Notes under the pieces: model-generated
What the model saw: the letters and a program-made list of their open reading frames with translations, nothing else
Database searches by the model: none
What the model was told of the DNA's origin: nothing
Shown: one piece after another, positions 61,769 to 64,000 of the stretch
Layout: each line of letters starts with the position of its first letter
Position numbering within the stretch: position 1 is the first letter of the stretch
Assembly (NCBI RefSeq): GCF_900114565.1
Contig: NZ_FOTM01000023.1
Location: forward strand, 1-64,000
From: Leifsonia sp. CL147
Lineage (GTDB): Bacteria; Actinomycetota; Actinomycetes; Actinomycetales; Microbacteriaceae
DNA: 64,000 bases
Direction: 5' to 3'
Made by a program: the position numbers and the translations under genes

Positions 61769-62446
61769 ATGTCGCAGTTAGCCGTCGTCCGGCACGGGTC
61801 GGTGGATGCGCGACTCGTGTCGCTCCTGTCGCCGGGCGACCGCGAGCGGTTCGCATCGTTCGGGGGCGACACGGAGCGGGAGGGGCGGTTCCTGGCCGGT
61901 CGGGCGGCGCTGCGGTCGGCCGCCGCGCGGATGGGGGAGCCGGGCATCGTCGTCCAGGCGGGATGCCCGGAGTGCGGCCTGTCCCACGGCCGCCCGACGG
62001 CGGGGCTGGACGGCGCATCCCGAAGCCTGTACTTGGCGTTGACGCACTGCGGCGGAGTCGCCATCGCCGTCGCATCGCGCCGACCGGTGGGAATCGACGC
62101 GGAGCCGGTCAGCACCTCGTCCGAGCGCCGTGCGGCGATCGACGAGCTGGCGCCCGGGCGCGGGGATGCGGTGCAGCGGTGGACGGCGATCGAGGCCGTG
62201 CTCAAGGCGGATGGACGCGGCCTCCGGCTGCCGCCCGATGCCGTCCGCCTCGGGATGCCCCGCTTCGGGATGCCCCGCTTCGGGATGCCCGGCATCGCGA
62301 GGCGCAGCGCCCGCCTCGACGGGCGCCGTTACGGTCTGCGGACCATGCGGCTCGGGGGATGCATCGTAACGGTCGCGACCGAACGCGCGAACAGCGCCGA
62401 CCGCGCGATCGCCGGCCCTCAGGACAGCGCGGGCAACGCCGTCTGA
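61769..62446 (+). CDS. 4'-Phosphopantetheinyl transferase
   Basis: A 225-aa Sfp-type enzyme that attaches phosphopantetheine to carrier domains. Recognisable segments are RFLAGRAALR, ALTHCGGVAIAVASRRPVGI followed by DAEPV (metal-binding Asp and Glu), and RWTAIEAVLKADGRG, where the usual WxxKEA has Ile instead of Lys. Three in-frame GMPRF-like repeats follow. It is convergent with the M1 gene and overlaps it by 28 bases. It likely activates the carrier domain of the synthetase at the right edge. Confidence 0.83.
   Translation: MSQLAVVRHGSVDARLVSLLSPGDRERFASFGGDTEREGRFLAGRAALRSAAARMGEPGIVVQAGCPECGLSHGRPTAGLDGASRSLYLALTHCGGVAIAVASRRPVGIDAEPVSTSSERRAAIDELAPGRGDAVQRWTAIEAVLKADGRGLRLPPDAVRLGMPRFGMPRFGMPGIARRSARLDGRRYGLRTMRLGGCIVTVATERANSADRAIAGPQDSAGNAV
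62251..62295 (+). repeat. 15-bp tandem repeat in the PPTase gene
   Basis: CGGGATGCCCCGCTT occurs twice and a third time with changed end, encoding GMPRF, GMPRF and GMPGI. It is in frame and may be a slippage expansion in a surface loop. Confidence 0.85.
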
Positions 62447-63720
62447 CGGAGCCACGCGTCGAAGAGCCCTTCCAGCGGCTCAGCCGAGAACCGCCCGGCG
62501 AGCGCCTCGAAGTCGCCGCTGGTGACCGTGCCGAACCGGTGCTCGGCCGTCCACCCGCGCAGCAGAGCGAAGAACCGGTCGTCGCCCAGCTTCCGCCGGA
62601 GGGAGTGCAGCAGGCAGGCGCCGCGCTTGTACACCCGGTCGTCGAACATCGCGTCCGGGCCGGGGTCGCCGAGGAGCAGATCCTTCCTGGCCAGGCGCAG
62701 AGCAGCGTGGTGCGATCGGGCCAGGACGCCGGCGGACAGGCCGCCGGACGCCTCCGACCACAGCCATTCGGCGTAGCACGCGAAGCCCTCGTTGAGCCAG
62801 ATGTCGCGCCAGGAGGCCAGGCCGACGCTGTTGCCGAACCACTGATGGGCGAGCTCGTGCGCGATGAGCCGCTCGGAGTCGCCGCGGCCGTCGGCGTGCT
62901 CCGAACCGAAGGTGGCCATCGCCTGCGACTCGAGGGGAATCTCCAGCGGGTCCTCGGTCACCACGACCGTGTACGACGGGAAGGGATACGGCCCGAACAG
63001 GTCCTGGAAGCGCTCCAGCATCCGTCCGACCGGCTCGAAGTCGTGCAGCACGCGCTCGGCGAGCGGCTGCGGATAGGCGAGCAGCCACTCCACGTCGCCG
63101 GTCCGCCGCGGTTCGAGCGTGTAGCGGCCGATCTGCACAGCCGCCAGGTAGGTCGCGGTCGGCTCGAGGCGCTCGAAGCTCCAGGTGCCCCGGCCGCCGC
63201 TCACGCTGTGGCTCACCGGCTCGCCGGTGGCGAGCACCGTGTACGCCTGCTCGGTGGTGACGCGGATGCGGTACGTGGCCCTGTCCGCCGGGCGGTCGTT
63301 GCACGGGAACCAGGTGGGAGCACCCGAGGGCTGCGCGGCGACGATGACGCCGTCGGACAGCTCCTCCCAGCCGAGCGTGCCCCAGCGGGTGCGGCGGGGC
63401 GCGGGCGAGCCGTCGTACGCCACCTCGACGGTGAACTCCGCGCCCGCCGGGATGCGTCCGGCCGGGGTGATCCGGAGGTGCGTGGGCGTCTGGCTGAAGC
63501 GGACGCGCTTCTGCCCATCCACTCGGACCCGTTTCGCCTTCAGATGCACCAGGTCGAGCACGATCCCGGACAGCGGGACCCGGGCGGTCGCACGGATGAT
63601 GGCCGTCGCGTCCAGCCGATTCGTCGCCACCCGGTAGGTCAGGTCGAGGTCGTAGCTCTGGACGGCGTAGTCGTCGGTGCCCGACCGGGGCAGGTAGGCG
63701 TGCGGTCCGCCGTCGGTCAT
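62419..63720 (-). CDS. M1-family zinc metallopeptidase
   Basis: A 433-aa aminopeptidase-type protein. The zinc site is HELAH (288-292) followed after 18 residues by Glu311 in WLNEGF; the N-terminal domain is the M1 beta-saddle with substrate segment LESQAMATFGSE. At 433 residues it lacks the long C-terminal domain of classic aminopeptidase N. The start ATG 63720 overlaps the stop of the synthetase gene (ATGA). M1 peptidases of this size are often encoded directly downstream of Pls/PosA-type synthetases, so it belongs to that operon. Confidence 0.9.
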   Translation of the reverse strand: MTDGGPHAYLPRSGTDDYAVQSYDLDLTYRVATNRLDATAIIRATARVPLSGIVLDLVHLKAKRVRVDGQKRVRFSQTPTHLRITPAGRIPAGAEFTVEVAYDGSPAPRRTRWGTLGWEELSDGVIVAAQPSGAPTWFPCNDRPADRATYRIRVTTEQAYTVLATGEPVSHSVSGGRGTWSFERLEPTATYLAAVQIGRYTLEPRRTGDVEWLLAYPQPLAERVLHDFEPVGRMLERFQDLFGPYPFPSYTVVVTEDPLEIPLESQAMATFGSEHADGRGDSERLIAHELAHQWFGNSVGLASWRDIWLNEGFACYAEWLWSEASGGLSAGVLARSHHAALRLARKDLLLGDPGPDAMFDDRVYKRGACLLHSLRRKLGDDRFFALLRGWTAEHRFGTVTSGDFEALAGRFSAEPLEGLFDAWLRQTALPALS

Positions 63721-64000
63721 CCGCGGACCCGAGCGCGGTAGTCCCGGACGACGACCTCGCGCCACGGGCCGATCGGGTTGCCGCTCCAGCGGCTGCCGGC
63801 GGGCACGGTCTCCCCGCGCATCACGAGCGAGGCGGGCCCGACGGTCGCCTCGGCGCCGATGTCGGCGGCAGGGAGGATGACGCTGTGCGGGCCGAGGGTT
63901 CCGCCGCGCTCGATGGTGACCTGGTCCATGCTCATGATTCGATCATGGAACAGGTGCGTCTGCACGACGCAGCCCCGGTTGACGGTGGATGCGTCGCCGA
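63717..64000 (-). CDS. C-terminal end of a Pls/PosA-type nonribosomal peptide synthetase (partial)
   Basis: The last 93 residues of a protein that continues beyond position 64000. The visible part is a left-handed beta-helix acyltransferase-like repeat region with VNRGCVVQTHLFHDRIMSMD, TLGPHSVILPAADIG and SRWSGNPIGPW. This sequence is characteristic of the C-terminal tandem domains of Pls/PosA-family synthetases, such as those that make poly-L-lysine-like cationic polymers. The overlap with the M1 gene and the nearby phosphopantetheinyl transferase support this. An unrelated sugar acetyltransferase is less likely. Confidence 0.75.
   Translation of the reverse strand, partial: GDASTVNRGCVVQTHLFHDRIMSMDQVTIERGGTLGPHSVILPAADIGAEATVGPASLVMRGETVPAGSRWSGNPIGPWREVVVRDYRARVRG

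Noticed and set aside
1-64000. CRISPR arrays, rRNA genes or prophage genes
   Set aside because: No spaced identical repeats of CRISPR type, no rRNA sequence and no phage structural or integrase gene were seen; the only clear mobile element is the IS end at the left edge.

Overview
The window is GC-rich DNA with short intergenic gaps, many ATGA or GTGA gene overlaps, GTG and TTG starts and several apparently leaderless genes. This points to an actinobacterium. The set of carbohydrate, sulfur-ester and regulator genes looks like a soil or plant-associated member of the Microbacteriaceae, but that family assignment is inference. Most of the window is catabolic or accessory gene content; no rRNA, tRNA or CRISPR array was recognised.

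Layout. 1-854: one end of an IS21-type insertion sequence that has truncated an alpha/beta-hydrolase gene. 1119-8156: a cytochrome P450, ferredoxin, ferredoxin reductase, amino-acid-type permease and YtcJ-like amidohydrolase, flanked by two TetR regulators. 8158-24005: a catabolic island with a sugar-phosphate-isomerase-like protein, Gfo/Idh/MocA oxidoreductase, sulfatase, MFS transporter, carboxylesterase, GH3 beta-glucosidase, TetR regulator and an oligopeptide-type ABC importer that includes a fused permease-ATPase. Four similar palindromes in the gaps of this island suggest one regulon. 24006-29467: a gene-poor kilobase, a DgcN-like (DUF1611) enzyme behind a hairpin that hides its ribosome site, a fatty acid desaturase, and an HTH/nucleotidyltransferase pair resembling an AbiE-type toxin-antitoxin system. 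29693-37706: ArsR-rhodanese regulator with two MFS transporters, two PAP2 phosphatases, a DUF1206 membrane protein, a third MFS transporter and an MDR oxidoreductase. 37790-41087: an IclR-controlled sugar cluster. 41194-49923: a LacI-controlled glycan cluster (GH2, ABC sugar importer, secreted sialidase-like protein) in which the second permease gene is frameshifted. 49945-52622: a NodB-deacetylase/GT2 fusion with a Pro-rich membrane protein on the minus strand. 52835-57692: an operon of GntR regulator, arylsulfate sulfotransferase and SsuABC-type importer. 57805-61663: small envelope and stress proteins and a cluster of inverted repeats. 61769-64000: phosphopantetheinyl transferase, M1 metallopeptidase and the C-terminal end of a Pls/PosA-type nonribosomal peptide synthetase that runs off the window.

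How the parts work together. Several modules pair a local regulator with its own operator, a dedicated importer and one or two hydrolases, which suits scavenging of plant or microbial glycosides, sulfate esters and peptides. The two points most worth following are the palindrome shared across the 8-19 kb island and the sulfotransferase/ABC operon under a GntR/UTRA regulator. The synthetase/M1/PPTase group at the right edge looks like the start of a cationic-peptide-type biosynthetic locus.
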